From NCBI GenBank assembly GCA_963792125.1, contig CAWBVA010000009.1, positions 1 to 64,000 of the forward strand: 64,000 bases of DNA, given 5' to 3'. Below the pieces are notes generated by a model. That model searched no databases and had not been told where the DNA came from. It saw nothing but the letters and a program-made list of their open reading frames with translations. Position 1 is the first letter of the stretch. Each line of letters opens with the position of its first letter. Both the position numbers and the translations under genes were made by a program. The stretch is from Methanocella_A sp963792125. Lineage in GTDB: Archaea > Halobacteriota > Methanocellia > Methanocellales > Methanocellaceae. Shown piece by piece: positions 8,652 through 17,168 of the stretch.

Positions 8652-9119
8652 ATGAAGATGTCGAAAATAGAGTATACAGCACAATATGACCCGGCTACCA
8701 CCGCGAAGTCGATGGGCTACGAGATCAACGTCTCCCCTAAGCACTGCGTAGAGGTACTCAGGCAGATCCGCGGCATGAAGACCACCCGCGCGAAGGCGTT
8801 CCTCGAGAACGTCATCGCCAAGAAGGAGTCCGTGCCGTTCAAGAGGTTCGCGAGGAACGTCGGCCACAAGCGCCACCAGACAGGCTGGGGCAGCGGCCGC
8901 TACCCGGTGAAGGCGAGCAAGGAAATCCTCAAGCTCCTGAAGCACGCGGAAGCGAACGCAGAGTACAAGGGCCTCGAGCCCGAGAACATGTCAATCGTAC
9001 ACGCCACCTCCCAGAAAGGTCGCGTAATCCAGGGCATCATGCCCCGTGCGATGGGAAGAGCTACCCCATGGAACATCGAGACCGTGACGGTAGAGATAGT
9101 CTTAGGAGAGGTGCGTTAG
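8652..9119 (+). CDS. rpl22: Ribosomal protein L22 (uL22)
   Basis: 155 residues. Tunnel-lining protein. MSPK-like region SPKHCVEVLRQIRGMKTTRA, and the hairpin near the C-terminus that reaches the tunnel (KGRVIQGIMPRAMGRATPWN), agree with archaeal uL22 (L17e). Stop codon lies one base before the TTG start of S3. Confidence 0.97.
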   Translation: MKMSKIEYTAQYDPATTAKSMGYEINVSPKHCVEVLRQIRGMKTTRAKAFLENVIAKKESVPFKRFARNVGHKRHQTGWGSGRYPVKASKEILKLLKHAEANAEYKGLEPENMSIVHATSQKGRVIQGIMPRAMGRATPWNIETVTVEIVLGEVR

Positions 9120-9120
9120 T

Positions 9121-10029
9121 TTGGCAGTAGAGAAGAAGTTCGTAGCAGAGGGCTTCAAGAAGGCCATGATCGACGAGTTCTTCCTCGAGAAGCTCGAGCG
9201 CGCCGGGTACGGCGGCATGGAGATCAACAGGACCCCCATGGGAACCCAGATCACGATCAGGGCCGAGAAGCCGGGAATGATCATCGGCAAGGCAGGCAAG
9301 TCCATCCGCAGGTACACCAAAGACCTGGACATGCGGTTCAAGATGGACAACCCGCAGATCGACGTGCAGGAAGTCAAGAGGCCCGAGCTGAACGCCCAGA
9401 TGATGGCGAGCAGGCTGGCCAACGCCCTCGAGAGGGGCTGGTACTTCCGTAAGGCGGGACAGTCCACGCTCCAGCGGATCATGGACTCCGGCGCCATGGG
9501 CGTCGAGATCGTGATCGCAGGCAAGCTGACCGGCCCGAGGAAGAGGACCGAGAAGTTCGTCGCGGGCTACATCAAGCACTGCGGCAAGCCTGTCGAAGAG
9601 CTCGTCGATGTGGGCTACGCCCGTGCCAAGAAGAAGCTTGGCATCATCGGCGTCAAGGTAAGGATCATGCCGCCCGGAGCAGTGCTCCCGGACAAGATTG
9701 CCATCGAGACGCCCAAGGCAGCCCCGGTCGGTTCGGTCGTCGCGCAGCAGGTATCCCCTGCCGTCGGCACCGAGCCCGAGACTAAGGCAGCAGCCTCCGT
9801 CCCGGTCCAGACCGAGACCACCGCACAGGAAGTAGAGAAGATCATCGCCGAGTCCCAGGCAGCAGAGGCAGCGACCCCGGCAGCCGCAGGCGAGGCGAAG
9901 CCCGCCCCGAAGCCGAAGCGGGCCCCGCGCAGCAGGCCTCCCAGGAAGGAGGGCGGCGAGAAGACTGAAGAGCCGAAGGCCGAGGCTAAGACCGAGGCCC
10001 CGAGCGAAGAGCCGAAGAGGGAAGCGTAA
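9121..10029 (+). CDS. rps3: Ribosomal protein S3 (uS3) with long acidic/basic tail
   Basis: 302 residues, longer than usual. KH domain with the GxxG loop (IIGKAGKSIRRY, about 55-66) then the uS3 C-terminal domain ending near residue 205. The last about 95 residues are low complexity (Ala, Pro, Glu, Lys), similar in style to the tails on S13, S4 and L32e in this window. The start is TTG at 9121: it is the only in-frame start that fits after the L22 stop and gives AVEKKFVAEGF. Ends overlapping the L29 start by one base. Confidence 0.96.
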   Translation: MAVEKKFVAEGFKKAMIDEFFLEKLERAGYGGMEINRTPMGTQITIRAEKPGMIIGKAGKSIRRYTKDLDMRFKMDNPQIDVQEVKRPELNAQMMASRLANALERGWYFRKAGQSTLQRIMDSGAMGVEIVIAGKLTGPRKRTEKFVAGYIKHCGKPVEELVDVGYARAKKKLGIIGVKVRIMPPGAVLPDKIAIETPKAAPVGSVVAQQVSPAVGTEPETKAAASVPVQTETTAQEVEKIIAESQAAEAATPAAAGEAKPAPKPKRAPRSRPPRKEGGEKTEEPKAEAKTEAPSEEPKREA

Positions 10030-10241
10030 TGGCCATACTGAAGTCAAAGGACATCCGGACCATGAAGGAAGCAGACCTGGAGAAACAGCTCAAGGACCTG
10101 CGTAATGACCTCCTCAAGCAGCGCGCGATCACCGCCACCGGCGGCGCGCCGGAGAGCCCGGGCAGAATCCGGGAACTCCGCCGCACGATCGCACGCATCC
10201 TGACCATCCAGAACGAGCAAGCGAAGGAGGAGAAGCGCTAA
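10029..10241 (+). CDS. rpl29: Ribosomal protein L29 (uL29)
   Basis: 70 residues. Two-helix protein at the tunnel exit, part of the SRP docking site. AILKSKDIRTMKEADLEKQLKDLRNDLLKQ is the usual first helix. ATG shares its first base with the S3 TAA. Directly followed by the GTG start of aIF1. Confidence 0.95.
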   Translation: MAILKSKDIRTMKEADLEKQLKDLRNDLLKQRAITATGGAPESPGRIRELRRTIARILTIQNEQAKEEKR

Positions 10242-10547
10242 GTGTCTGTCTGTGACAAGTGCGGGCTCCCGGACGAACTCTGCATATGCGAAGAGATCGC
10301 CAAGGAGTCCCAGCGAGTCAGGATATCGACTGACAAGAGGCGCTTCGGCAAACTGGCGACGATCGTATCCGGCATCGACGACAGGGGCATCGACCTGAAG
10401 GAGCTTTCGAGCCTCCTGAAGGCGAAATGCGCCTGCGGCGGTACCATTCGCGAGACAACCATCGAGCTCCAGGGCGATCACCGGGCGAAAGTCCGGGAAA
10501 TCCTGGAGACGATCGGGTACTTGCCTGATTCGATTGACGTCAAATAA
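10242..10547 (+). CDS. Translation initiation factor aIF1 (SUI1)
   Basis: 101 residues, SUI1/eIF1 family: controls start-codon selection and initiator tRNA binding on the small subunit. Cysteines C4, C7, C14 and C16 form a likely zinc knuckle before the SUI1 domain (KLATIVSGID, then KCACGGTIR and IELQGDHRAKVREIL). GTG start right behind the L29 stop. Its position between L29 and the RNase P gene is normal for euryarchaea. Confidence 0.93.
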   Translation: MSVCDKCGLPDELCICEEIAKESQRVRISTDKRRFGKLATIVSGIDDRGIDLKELSSLLKAKCACGGTIRETTIELQGDHRAKVREILETIGYLPDSIDVK

Positions 10548-10593
10548 TTCCCCTGCGCAGGAAAACTATAAATCTGATTGCAGGGGTTCAGAT

Positions 10594-10866
10594 ATGGACA
10601 TCACGCCGGAGAACATCGTCTATCACGAGCTGATCGGGCTCCCGGTACAGGTGGAAACGCCGCCTTACCTGGTTTCCGGTACCGTCGTGGACGAGACGAA
10701 GAACATGCTGGTCATCGGGAATGGGCAACACGAGGTCAAAGTCCCCAAATCGTGCTGCTCGTTCGTCTTTACGATACCCGACGGCCGCCGCGTGAGAGTC
10801 CGAGGGGACTTATTACAATCACAACCCGAAAACCGGATTCCTAAGCGGAAACGGAAAGGGAAGTGA
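10594..10866 (+). CDS. rnp1: RNase P protein component 1 (Rpp29/Pop4)
   Basis: 90 residues. Archaeal RNase P subunit that binds the specificity side of the RNA and takes part in 5' processing of tRNA. Sm-like barrel recognisable from ITPENIVYHELIGLPVQV and GTVVDETKNMLVIG, ending in a basic tail. The ATG at 10594 is preferred because upstream codons in this frame fall in the intergenic stretch after aIF1. Lies between aIF1 and S17 as in most euryarchaea. Confidence 0.93.
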   Translation: MDITPENIVYHELIGLPVQVETPPYLVSGTVVDETKNMLVIGNGQHEVKVPKSCCSFVFTIPDGRRVRVRGDLLQSQPENRIPKRKRKGK

Positions 10867-10905
10867 CCGGTCTTCCGGTTAACCCCAATATAAGAGGAAG
10901 AGAAC

Positions 10906-11229
10906 ATGGTGAAAGACATAGGATTGAACGTGAAGGCACCACAGGCGGAGTGCAACGACCCCAACTGTCCCTTCCACGGACACCTCGCCGTGCGCGGGCA
11001 ATTGCTCGACGGCATGGTCGTGTCCGACAAGATGAGCCGGACGGTAGTGGTGCAGCGCGAATATTTAAAGCGCGACCTGAAGTTCGACAGGTACGAGAAG
11101 CGGCGCTCCAAGCTCCATGCCCACAACCCGCCCTGCATCAACGCAAAGACGGGTGACAAAGTGGTCATTGCCGAGTGCAGGCCTCTCTCGAAGACGAAGA
11201 CCTTCGTCATCGTGGAGGTGGCTAAGTAA
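10906..11229 (+). CDS. rps17: Ribosomal protein S17 (uS17)
   Basis: 107 residues. Primary 16S rRNA-binding protein with OB fold; MVVSDKMSRTVVVQREYL is the diagnostic strand pair. An N-terminal extension with CNDPNCPFHGHLAVRG, typical of archaeal S17, carries two Cys and a His that may bind a metal. Ends by overlapping the L14 start by one base. Confidence 0.96.
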   Translation: MVKDIGLNVKAPQAECNDPNCPFHGHLAVRGQLLDGMVVSDKMSRTVVVQREYLKRDLKFDRYEKRRSKLHAHNPPCINAKTGDKVVIAECRPLSKTKTFVIVEVAK

Positions 11230-11627
11230 TGCGAGCAATAAAAGCGAAGGTACCGAGGTCCGTCCACACAGCCACGAGGCTGGATGTCGCGGACAACACG
11301 GGCGCCAGGCTCGTAGAGATCATCTCGGTGCTGAAGTACCGTGGCAGGAAGAACAGGATGCCGGCCGCCGGTATCGGCGAGATCTTCATCGGCTCCGTCA
11401 AGAAGGGCACCCCCGAGATGCGTAAGACGATCGTCCGCTGCGTGGTCATCCGCCAGAAGAAGGAGTACCGCAGGCCCAACGGCATGCGTGTCTCGTTCGA
11501 TGACAACGCCTGCGTGCTGGTCGACGAGAACAACGACCCGAAGGGCACCGAGATCAAGGGCCCGGTCGCGAGAGAGGTCGCCGAAAGGTTCGCCAAGATT
11601 GGCTCGACCGCGACGATCATTGTGTGA
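11229..11627 (+). CDS. rpl14: Ribosomal protein L14 (uL14)
   Basis: 132 residues. Interface protein contacting initiation factors. LDVADNTGARLVEIISV and the later VVIRQKKEYRRPNGMRVSF are standard uL14 motifs. Downstream L24 starts ten bases after the stop. Confidence 0.97.
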   Translation: MRAIKAKVPRSVHTATRLDVADNTGARLVEIISVLKYRGRKNRMPAAGIGEIFIGSVKKGTPEMRKTIVRCVVIRQKKEYRRPNGMRVSFDDNACVLVDENNDPKGTEIKGPVAREVAERFAKIGSTATIIV

Positions 11628-11637
11628 GGTGCTGATT

Positions 11638-11994
11638 ATGGTTACTTCATCACAGCCGCGCAAGCAGCGTAAATTCAGGTACAACGCGCCGTTACACGTC
11701 CGCAGCACATTCATGGGCTGCAGGCTCAGCGAAGAACTGACCAAGAAATACGGGCGCAGCGCCCGCGTCGTGGTCGGCGACACAGTGAAGATCATGAGGG
11801 GCGACCACGCCGGTGTCGAGGGCAAAGTCCGGGACATCGACGTCAAGCGCGAGCAGGTCATCATCGAGGGCATCTCCGTCGCGAAGGCAGACGGCAAGGA
11901 AGAGCCCAGGCCTATTCACCCGTCTAACCTGCTGATCACCAGGCTAAACCTCGACGACAAGAAGAGGGTAGCGTCACTGGAGAGGACTCAGTAA
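11638..11994 (+). CDS. rpl24: Ribosomal protein L24 (uL24)
   Basis: 118 residues. Assembly initiator protein with a KOW motif (GDTVKIMRGDHAGVEGKV). The start at 11638 gives MVTSSQPRKQRKFRYNAPLH, matching archaeal uL24 (L26e); longer readings in this frame run antisense-like through L14 and are rejected. Its TAA overlaps the S4e ATG by one base. Confidence 0.95.
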   Translation: MVTSSQPRKQRKFRYNAPLHVRSTFMGCRLSEELTKKYGRSARVVVGDTVKIMRGDHAGVEGKVRDIDVKREQVIIEGISVAKADGKEEPRPIHPSNLLITRLNLDDKKRVASLERTQ

Positions 11995-12701
11995 TGACAG
12001 GTAGCAATCATTTAAAGAGGGTCGCGGCACCGCGCACGTGGCCCATCACCCGTAAGACCTCCAAGTGGGTCGTCAAGCCCACTCCCGGAGCCCACTCAGA
12101 GGAGCGCGGAATGCCTCTGGTGGTAGTCCTGAGGGACCTGCTCCACCTTGCGGACAGAAGCAAGGAGATCAAGCAGATCATGCAGGAAGGCAAAGTGCTC
12201 GTCGACGGCCGGGTCCGCAAGGACCACCGGTTCATGGTGGGCATGTTCGACACCATCTCGATCCCGACCATCAACGCGAACTATCGCGTCATGATCGGCG
12301 ACAACGGCAAGTTCCTGCTCGTCCCCATCAAGGACGCGTCCACGAAGCTGTGCAAGATCGTCAACAAGACGACGGTCCGCGACGGCAAGACCCAGCTGAA
12401 CCTGCACGACGGCACGACCCTGCTGGCGTCCAACGACTACAAGACCAAGGACTCGATCCTCATCAAGGTGCCCGAGCGCAAGATCGACCAGCACCTTAAC
12501 TACGGCGTCGGCAGCCTGGTCTTCGTCGCGGACGGCAAGCACGCCGGAGCGATCGGCAAGCTCAAGGAGATCAAGGTTGTCAGGAGCAGCTCGCCCAACA
12601 TGGTCATCATCACGACCGCGACAGGCGAGTTCGAGACCATCGAGCCGTACATCTTTGTCATCGGCAAGGACACGCCGGCACTCGAGGGGGTAGGGGCATG
12701 A
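11994..12701 (+). CDS. rps4e: Ribosomal protein S4e (eS4)
   Basis: 235 residues. Archaeal/eukaryotic small-subunit protein absent from bacteria. N-terminal HLKRVAAPRTWPITRK, an S4 RNA-binding domain (GKVLVDGRVRKDHRFMVGMFD) and a C-terminal KOW region (GSLVFVADGKHAGAIGKL) are in the expected order. The end overlaps the L5 start by four bases (ATGA). Confidence 0.97.
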   Translation: MTGSNHLKRVAAPRTWPITRKTSKWVVKPTPGAHSEERGMPLVVVLRDLLHLADRSKEIKQIMQEGKVLVDGRVRKDHRFMVGMFDTISIPTINANYRVMIGDNGKFLLVPIKDASTKLCKIVNKTTVRDGKTQLNLHDGTTLLASNDYKTKDSILIKVPERKIDQHLNYGVGSLVFVADGKHAGAIGKLKEIKVVRSSSPNMVIITTATGEFETIEPYIFVIGKDTPALEGVGA

Positions 12702-13210
12702 GCGAGAACGTAATGTCCATCCCCAGGGTCTCCAAGGTAACGGTCCACATGAGCGTAGGCGAGTCGGGCAAGAAATTGTCCAACGCCGAAATGATCATGA
12801 CCAAGATCACCGGCCAGAAGCCGGTCAGGACCTTCGCGAAGCGCACCCTTCCGGGCTTTAACATCAAGAAGGGCGAGCCCATCGGCTGCAAAGTCACGCT
12901 CCGCTCAGACAGTGCGGAGAAGTTTCTGACGACCGCGCTCGGCATCATGAACAAGTCCATCGATGCCAGCAGGTTCGACGAGACCGGTAACTTCGCGTTC
13001 GGCATCGAGGAGCACACTGACTTCCCGGGCATGGAGTACGACCCCGAGATCGGCATCTACGGCATGGACGTCATCGTCGCCGTGGAGCGGCCGGGCTACC
13101 GGATCAAGCACAGGCGCATCCAGAAGCAGAAAGTCCCGTCAGGCCACAAGCTTAACAAGGACGACTCGATCGCTTATATATCGAAGAACTATGGCGTGGA
13201 GGTCAAATAA
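12698..13210 (+). CDS. rpl5: Ribosomal protein L5 (uL5)
   Basis: 170 residues. Binds 5S rRNA in the central protuberance. MSIPRVSKVTVHMSVGESG and the GIYGMDVIVAVERPGYRIK region are diagnostic. One-base overlap with the S14 start codon behind it. Confidence 0.97.
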   Translation: MSENVMSIPRVSKVTVHMSVGESGKKLSNAEMIMTKITGQKPVRTFAKRTLPGFNIKKGEPIGCKVTLRSDSAEKFLTTALGIMNKSIDASRFDETGNFAFGIEEHTDFPGMEYDPEIGIYGMDVIVAVERPGYRIKHRRIQKQKVPSGHKLNKDDSIAYISKNYGVEVK

Positions 13211-13362
13211 TGGAGAGATCTGGCAAGAAGTTCGGACGCGGCGCAAACGTGTGCCGCAGATGCGGCCGCAAGCAGGCGCTCGTCAGGAAGTACGGCGTGT
13301 ATGTATGCAGGCAGTGTTTCCGTGAAATAGCCCCCGACATGGGGTTCGTCAAATACGAGTGA
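13210..13362 (+). CDS. rps14: Ribosomal protein S14 (uS14), zinc type
   Basis: Only 50 residues, easy to miss. Reads MERSGKKFGRGANVC and carries four zinc-binding cysteines C15, C18, C33 and C36 in two CxxC pairs, the form found in archaea. The ATG uses the last base of the L5 TAA. Lies between L5 and S8 as in other archaea; assembly protein of the small-subunit head. Confidence 0.95.
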   Translation: MERSGKKFGRGANVCRRCGRKQALVRKYGVYVCRQCFREIAPDMGFVKYE

Positions 13363-13372
13363 GGTCGAGATC

Positions 13373-13765
13373 ATGGTTTTAATGGATCCACTGGCAAACG
13401 CTCTCTCCGTTATTAAGAACGCTGAATCAACCGGCAAACGGGATTGCATGATAGATCCCGCCTCCAAGATCATTGGCAACGTCCTGAAAGTCATGCAGGA
13501 CCAGGGCTACGTCGGCGAGTTCGAGTTCGTCGACAACGGCAAGGCAGGGATGCTGAAAGTACGTCTAATCGGAAAGATCAACAAGTGCGGAGTCGTGAAG
13601 CCGCGGTTCTCGGTCGGCAAGGCCGAAATGGAAAAGTGGGAGAAGAGATATCTGCCCGCAAGGAACTTCGGCACGCTGATCCTGACCACGTCCCAGGGAG
13701 TCATGTCCCATTACGACGCGGCGAAGAAGGGCATCGGCGGCGAAATCCTGGCTTACGTATACTGA
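13373..13765 (+). CDS. rps8: Ribosomal protein S8 (uS8)
   Basis: 130 residues. Central-domain 16S rRNA-binding protein. Begins DPLANALSVIKNAES and ends LTTSQGVMSHYDAAKKGIGG, both typical. Two possible starts (13373 and the ATG nine bases later) differ by three residues; the first has the better upstream purine stretch (GAGGTCGAG). Confidence 0.96.
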   Translation: MVLMDPLANALSVIKNAESTGKRDCMIDPASKIIGNVLKVMQDQGYVGEFEFVDNGKAGMLKVRLIGKINKCGVVKPRFSVGKAEMEKWEKRYLPARNFGTLILTTSQGVMSHYDAAKKGIGGEILAYVY

Positions 13766-13781
13766 GCACGAGGGAAACGAC

Positions 13782-14315
13782 ATGGCAGCAGAGAAACTAA
13801 GAGAAATTATAGTCCCCACGGGTGTAACCGTCACGATAAACGGTGCAACTCTGACCGCAAAGGGTCAGAAGGGACAGATCGCCCGCGAGTTCAGGTTTCC
13901 GGGCATCGCCCTGAAAGTGGACGGCGACAAGGTCTTTGTCGAGACCAAAAAGGACGACAAGCAGACCAAGGCGACCGTCGGCACCTACGCATCACATGTG
14001 AAGAACATGGTGACGGGCGTGTCCGAGGGATATGAGTATCACATGAAGGTCGTCTACGCCCACTTCCCGATCCAGGTGAAGGTCGAAGGCAAGGACAAAG
14101 TATCGATCGGGAACTTCCTCGGCGAGAGGAAGGCGAGGTCCGCGAACATCGTTGGCAGCACGAAGGTCGCCATCCAGGGCGCAGAACTCGTAGTATCCGG
14201 CGCCAGCAAGGAAGACGTCGGCCAGACCGCCGCGAACATCGAGCAGGCTTGCAAGATCCGCAAGCGAGACCCGAGAGTGTTCCAGGACGGCATATACATC
14301 ACCAGGAAGGCGTGA
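13782..14315 (+). CDS. rpl6: Ribosomal protein L6 (uL6)
   Basis: 177 residues. Two repeated alpha/beta domains near the GTPase centre. The C-terminal signature KDVGQTAANIEQACKIRKRD and the first-domain motifs TVTINGATLTAKGQKG and TYASHVKNMVTGV support it. L32e follows two bases after the stop. Confidence 0.96.
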   Translation: MAAEKLREIIVPTGVTVTINGATLTAKGQKGQIAREFRFPGIALKVDGDKVFVETKKDDKQTKATVGTYASHVKNMVTGVSEGYEYHMKVVYAHFPIQVKVEGKDKVSIGNFLGERKARSANIVGSTKVAIQGAELVVSGASKEDVGQTAANIEQACKIRKRDPRVFQDGIYITRKA

Positions 14316-14317
14316 TT

Positions 14318-14995
14318 ATGGCAGAGGAGAAGAAGAAAGCAACAAAGAAGACGACCGGCAAGAAGGCCGCCGCCGAGAAGAAGCCCAAAGCAACGACGAA
14401 GAAGTCTGCAAAGGCTGTGAAGGCGGAAGAGACCGAAGCCACCGAGGCAAAGGTCGAAGAGACCACCGAGGCTAAGGCAGAGGCCGCCGGCGAAGCCAAG
14501 AAGGTCAAGGGTGTCCGGAAGGAGTCCGCAAAGGCGGCAACCCCGATGGCGAAGCCCAGGCCGCTCCCCAGGCCCGTAGAGGAATCCACGCTGGACCTGG
14601 ACCCGGAGACAAGAAGGCTGCTCGAAGCGAGGAAGACCAACAAGGCATCGTTCCCGCACTTCAACCGTGTCGACTCGCACAAGAAGGCGTGTCTCGACCC
14701 GAGCTGGAGACGGGCGAAGGGCCACCACTCGCAGAAGAGAAGCCACAAGAAGTCCAAGGGCGCTAACGTGAAGATCGGCTATGGCTCGCCTGCCGCAGTG
14801 AACGGGTTCCACCCGTCCGGCTACCAGGAAGTCCTGGTCTACCGGCCGGAGGACGTCACCGGCATCACGAAGGTCCAGGCCATCCGCATGGGCGGCACCG
14901 TGGGCAGGAAGAAGCAGCTCGCGATCGAGAAGATTGCGAAAGAGCAGCAAATCAAGGTTCTCAACCCGCTCAACACATTCGAGGGGGCGCAGTAA
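14318..14995 (+). CDS. rpl32e: Ribosomal protein L32e (eL32) with long N-terminal tail
   Basis: 225 residues. The eL32 domain (LDPSWRRAKGHHSQKRSHKK, then GYGSPAAVNGFHPSGY) begins only near residue 105; before it lies a Lys/Ala/Glu-rich segment with KKATKKTTGKKAAAEKKPK, resembling histone H1 tails. Relatives in other methanogens also vary in this region. Similar tails occur on S3, S4 and S13 here. Start at 14318 follows the L6 stop by two bases. Confidence 0.94.
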   Translation: MAEEKKKATKKTTGKKAAAEKKPKATTKKSAKAVKAEETEATEAKVEETTEAKAEAAGEAKKVKGVRKESAKAATPMAKPRPLPRPVEESTLDLDPETRRLLEARKTNKASFPHFNRVDSHKKACLDPSWRRAKGHHSQKRSHKKSKGANVKIGYGSPAAVNGFHPSGYQEVLVYRPEDVTGITKVQAIRMGGTVGRKKQLAIEKIAKEQQIKVLNPLNTFEGAQ

Positions 14996-15454
14996 ATGGC
15001 TGATTTACTTAACCAGAAGAGACTCGCATCCCAGCTCCTCAAGGTCGGCCGGACCCGTGTCTGGATGGACCCCGAGCGGGTCGAGGATATCGCGACCGCG
15101 ATCACGCGGGAAGATATCCGCGGGCTCATCGAGGAAGGCGTCATCAAGCGCCGGGCCATCGTCGGCATCAGCCGCGGCAGGGCCAGGGCACGCGACCTGA
15201 AGAGGGCCAAGGGCCACCGTAAGGGCCATGGCAGCCGCAGGGGCGCAGCCGGCGCACGCACTCCGAAGAAGGAGCAGTGGATGAAGCGGATCCGCGCGCA
15301 GAGGAAACTGCTGAAGGGACTCCGCGACAACAAGGAGATGGAACCGGGTACGTACCGTAAGTTCTACCGGAAGGCAAAGGGTGGCGAATACCGTAACGTC
15401 GCTCACCTGAAGTCGTCCATCGCCTACGCTACGGCGCAGAAGAAAGAGGTGTAA
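14996..15454 (+). CDS. rpl19e: Ribosomal protein L19e (eL19)
   Basis: 152 residues. Archaeal/eukaryotic large-subunit protein forming an intersubunit bridge. LLNQKRLASQLLKVGRTRVW at the N-terminus and the very basic GRARARDLKRAKGHRKGHGS stretch are diagnostic. Starts directly behind the L32e stop. Confidence 0.97.
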   Translation: MADLLNQKRLASQLLKVGRTRVWMDPERVEDIATAITREDIRGLIEEGVIKRRAIVGISRGRARARDLKRAKGHRKGHGSRRGAAGARTPKKEQWMKRIRAQRKLLKGLRDNKEMEPGTYRKFYRKAKGGEYRNVAHLKSSIAYATAQKKEV

Positions 15455-15457
15455 ACA

Positions 15458-16027
15458 ATGGCAACAGGACCAAGATACAAGGTAGCCTTCAGGCGCCGGA
15501 GAGAAGGCAAGACCGATTATCATCAGAGGCTCAAGCTCATCGTATCCCGCAAGCCAAGGCTGGTCGTCCGCAGGACGGTCAACCAGGTAATCGCGCAGAT
15601 ATACGTAACGAAGCCCGAGGGCGACAAAGTCCTCGTATCCGCTACCTCCAAGGAGCTGGCGAAGGACTTCGGCTACAAGGGCTCCGGCAAGAACACGAGC
15701 GCGGCATACCTGACCGGCATGCTTATCGGCTACAAAGCCCAGAAAGCAGGCATCGAGGAGGCAATCCTCGACATGGGTCTCAGGGAGAACCGCACCGGCT
15801 CGAGGATCTACGCGACCCTGAAGGGCGCGGTGGACTCCGGGCTCAACGTGCCGTGCAGCAAGGAAGTGTTTCCCTCTGATGAACGCATCCGCGGCGAACA
15901 TGTGGCGGGGAACGCGAACAGCAGTTTCTCCGAGTACCAGAAGCGCGGCCTGAAGGCAGCAGACCTCCCGGCGCACTTCGACGAAGTGAAAAAGAAGTTA
16001 ACCACCGAATACGGAGGAGCTGAGTAA
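15458..16027 (+). CDS. rpl18: Ribosomal protein L18 (uL18)
   Basis: 189 residues, archaeal length (eukaryotic L5 type). Binds 5S rRNA together with uL5. GPRYKVAFRRRREGKTDYHQ and LVVRRTVNQVIAQI mark the N-terminus. S5 starts two bases behind. Confidence 0.97.
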   Translation: MATGPRYKVAFRRRREGKTDYHQRLKLIVSRKPRLVVRRTVNQVIAQIYVTKPEGDKVLVSATSKELAKDFGYKGSGKNTSAAYLTGMLIGYKAQKAGIEEAILDMGLRENRTGSRIYATLKGAVDSGLNVPCSKEVFPSDERIRGEHVAGNANSSFSEYQKRGLKAADLPAHFDEVKKKLTTEYGGAE

Positions 16028-16028
16028 C

Positions 16029-16703
16029 ATGGCACAAAGACGTGGAGGATCACAAGGGCGTGGAGGCTCATCCTACCGGCGCGACGAGCCCGCATGGGTT
16101 CCCAAGACGCGCCTTGGCAAGCTGGTGGCCGAGGGCAAGATCAGGACGATCGAAGAAGCCTTCGACTCCGGGCTGCCCATCAAGGAATACCAGATCGTCG
16201 ACACGCTCATCCCGGACCTCGTGGATGAGGTGCTTGACATCAACATGGTCCAGCGCATGACCGACTCCGGCCGGAGGGTCAAGTTCCGAACGACCGTGGT
16301 CGTCGGCAACGGCAACGGCTACGTCGGCCTCGCCGAGGGCAAGGGCATACAGGTCGGCCCGGCGATCCGCAAAGCCATCGAGAACGCGAAGCTGAACCTG
16401 ATCAAGGTCAAGCGCGGCTGCGGCTCATGGGAATGCGGCTGCGGGCTTCACCACACCGTGCCCTCGAAGGTCGAGGGCAAGGCAGGCTCGCTGACCGTCG
16501 TACTCATCCCTGCGCCGAGAGGCCTCGGCCTGGCCGCAGGCGGCCCGGCGAAGAAGGTGCTCGAGATGGCAGGGTACAAAGACGTGTGGAGCAGGACGGA
16601 AGGCGAGACGAGGACGACCATCAACTTCGCCCTCGCGACCTATAACGCACTGCAGAACACGACGACTGTGCGCACGATGGAGAGAGAGGAGGTAGCCCAG
16701 TAA
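16029..16703 (+). CDS. rps5: Ribosomal protein S5 (uS5)
   Basis: 224 residues. Small-subunit accuracy protein. Double-stranded RNA-binding-like domain (RRVKFRTTVVVGNGNGYVG) and the C-terminal domain with GLAAGGPAKKVLEMAGYKDV. An N-terminal Gly/Arg/Ser-rich segment of about 20 residues precedes it. Overlaps L30 by one base. Confidence 0.97.
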   Translation: MAQRRGGSQGRGGSSYRRDEPAWVPKTRLGKLVAEGKIRTIEEAFDSGLPIKEYQIVDTLIPDLVDEVLDINMVQRMTDSGRRVKFRTTVVVGNGNGYVGLAEGKGIQVGPAIRKAIENAKLNLIKVKRGCGSWECGCGLHHTVPSKVEGKAGSLTVVLIPAPRGLGLAAGGPAKKVLEMAGYKDVWSRTEGETRTTINFALATYNALQNTTTVRTMEREEVAQ

Positions 16704-17164
16704 TGTACGTGATCATAAGGCTCAAGGGCGGGGTCAACACCCGGCCCGAGATCAAGGACACGCTGCGGATGCTGCGGCTCAACCAGATCAACCATGCGGT
16801 GGTCATCGAGGACACCCCTAACAACAAGGGCATGATCCAGGTTGCCAAGGACTATGTGGCGTACGGCAAGGTCGACGCCCCTACCCTGACGACTATCCTC
16901 GAGAACCGCGGCAAGCTCGTCGGCGGCGACAAGCTGACAGACGAGTACGTCGCAGGCCACTCGGACTACAAGAACATCAGCGAATTCGCCGAGGCCGTCG
17001 TATCCGGCAAGGCGAAGCTGAGCGACATGCCCGGCCTGAACCCGGTATTCCGGATGCACCCGCCGAGGAAAGGACACGCTGGCATCAAGCGGACCTTCCA
17101 GCAGGGTGGCGCGCTGGGCAACTACGGCGAGGAGATATCTGCCCTCGTCGAGAAAATGAGGTGA
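16703..17164 (+). CDS. rpl30: Ribosomal protein L30 (uL30)
   Basis: 153 residues, the long archaeal form (eukaryotic L7). YVIIRLKGGVNTRPEIKDTL and LRLNQINHAVVIEDTPNNKG are the uL30 motifs; the archaea-specific C-terminal half ends FRMHPPRKGHAGIKR. Four bases separate it from L15. Confidence 0.97.
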   Translation: MYVIIRLKGGVNTRPEIKDTLRMLRLNQINHAVVIEDTPNNKGMIQVAKDYVAYGKVDAPTLTTILENRGKLVGGDKLTDEYVAGHSDYKNISEFAEAVVSGKAKLSDMPGLNPVFRMHPPRKGHAGIKRTFQQGGALGNYGEEISALVEKMR

Positions 17165-17168
17165 CAAA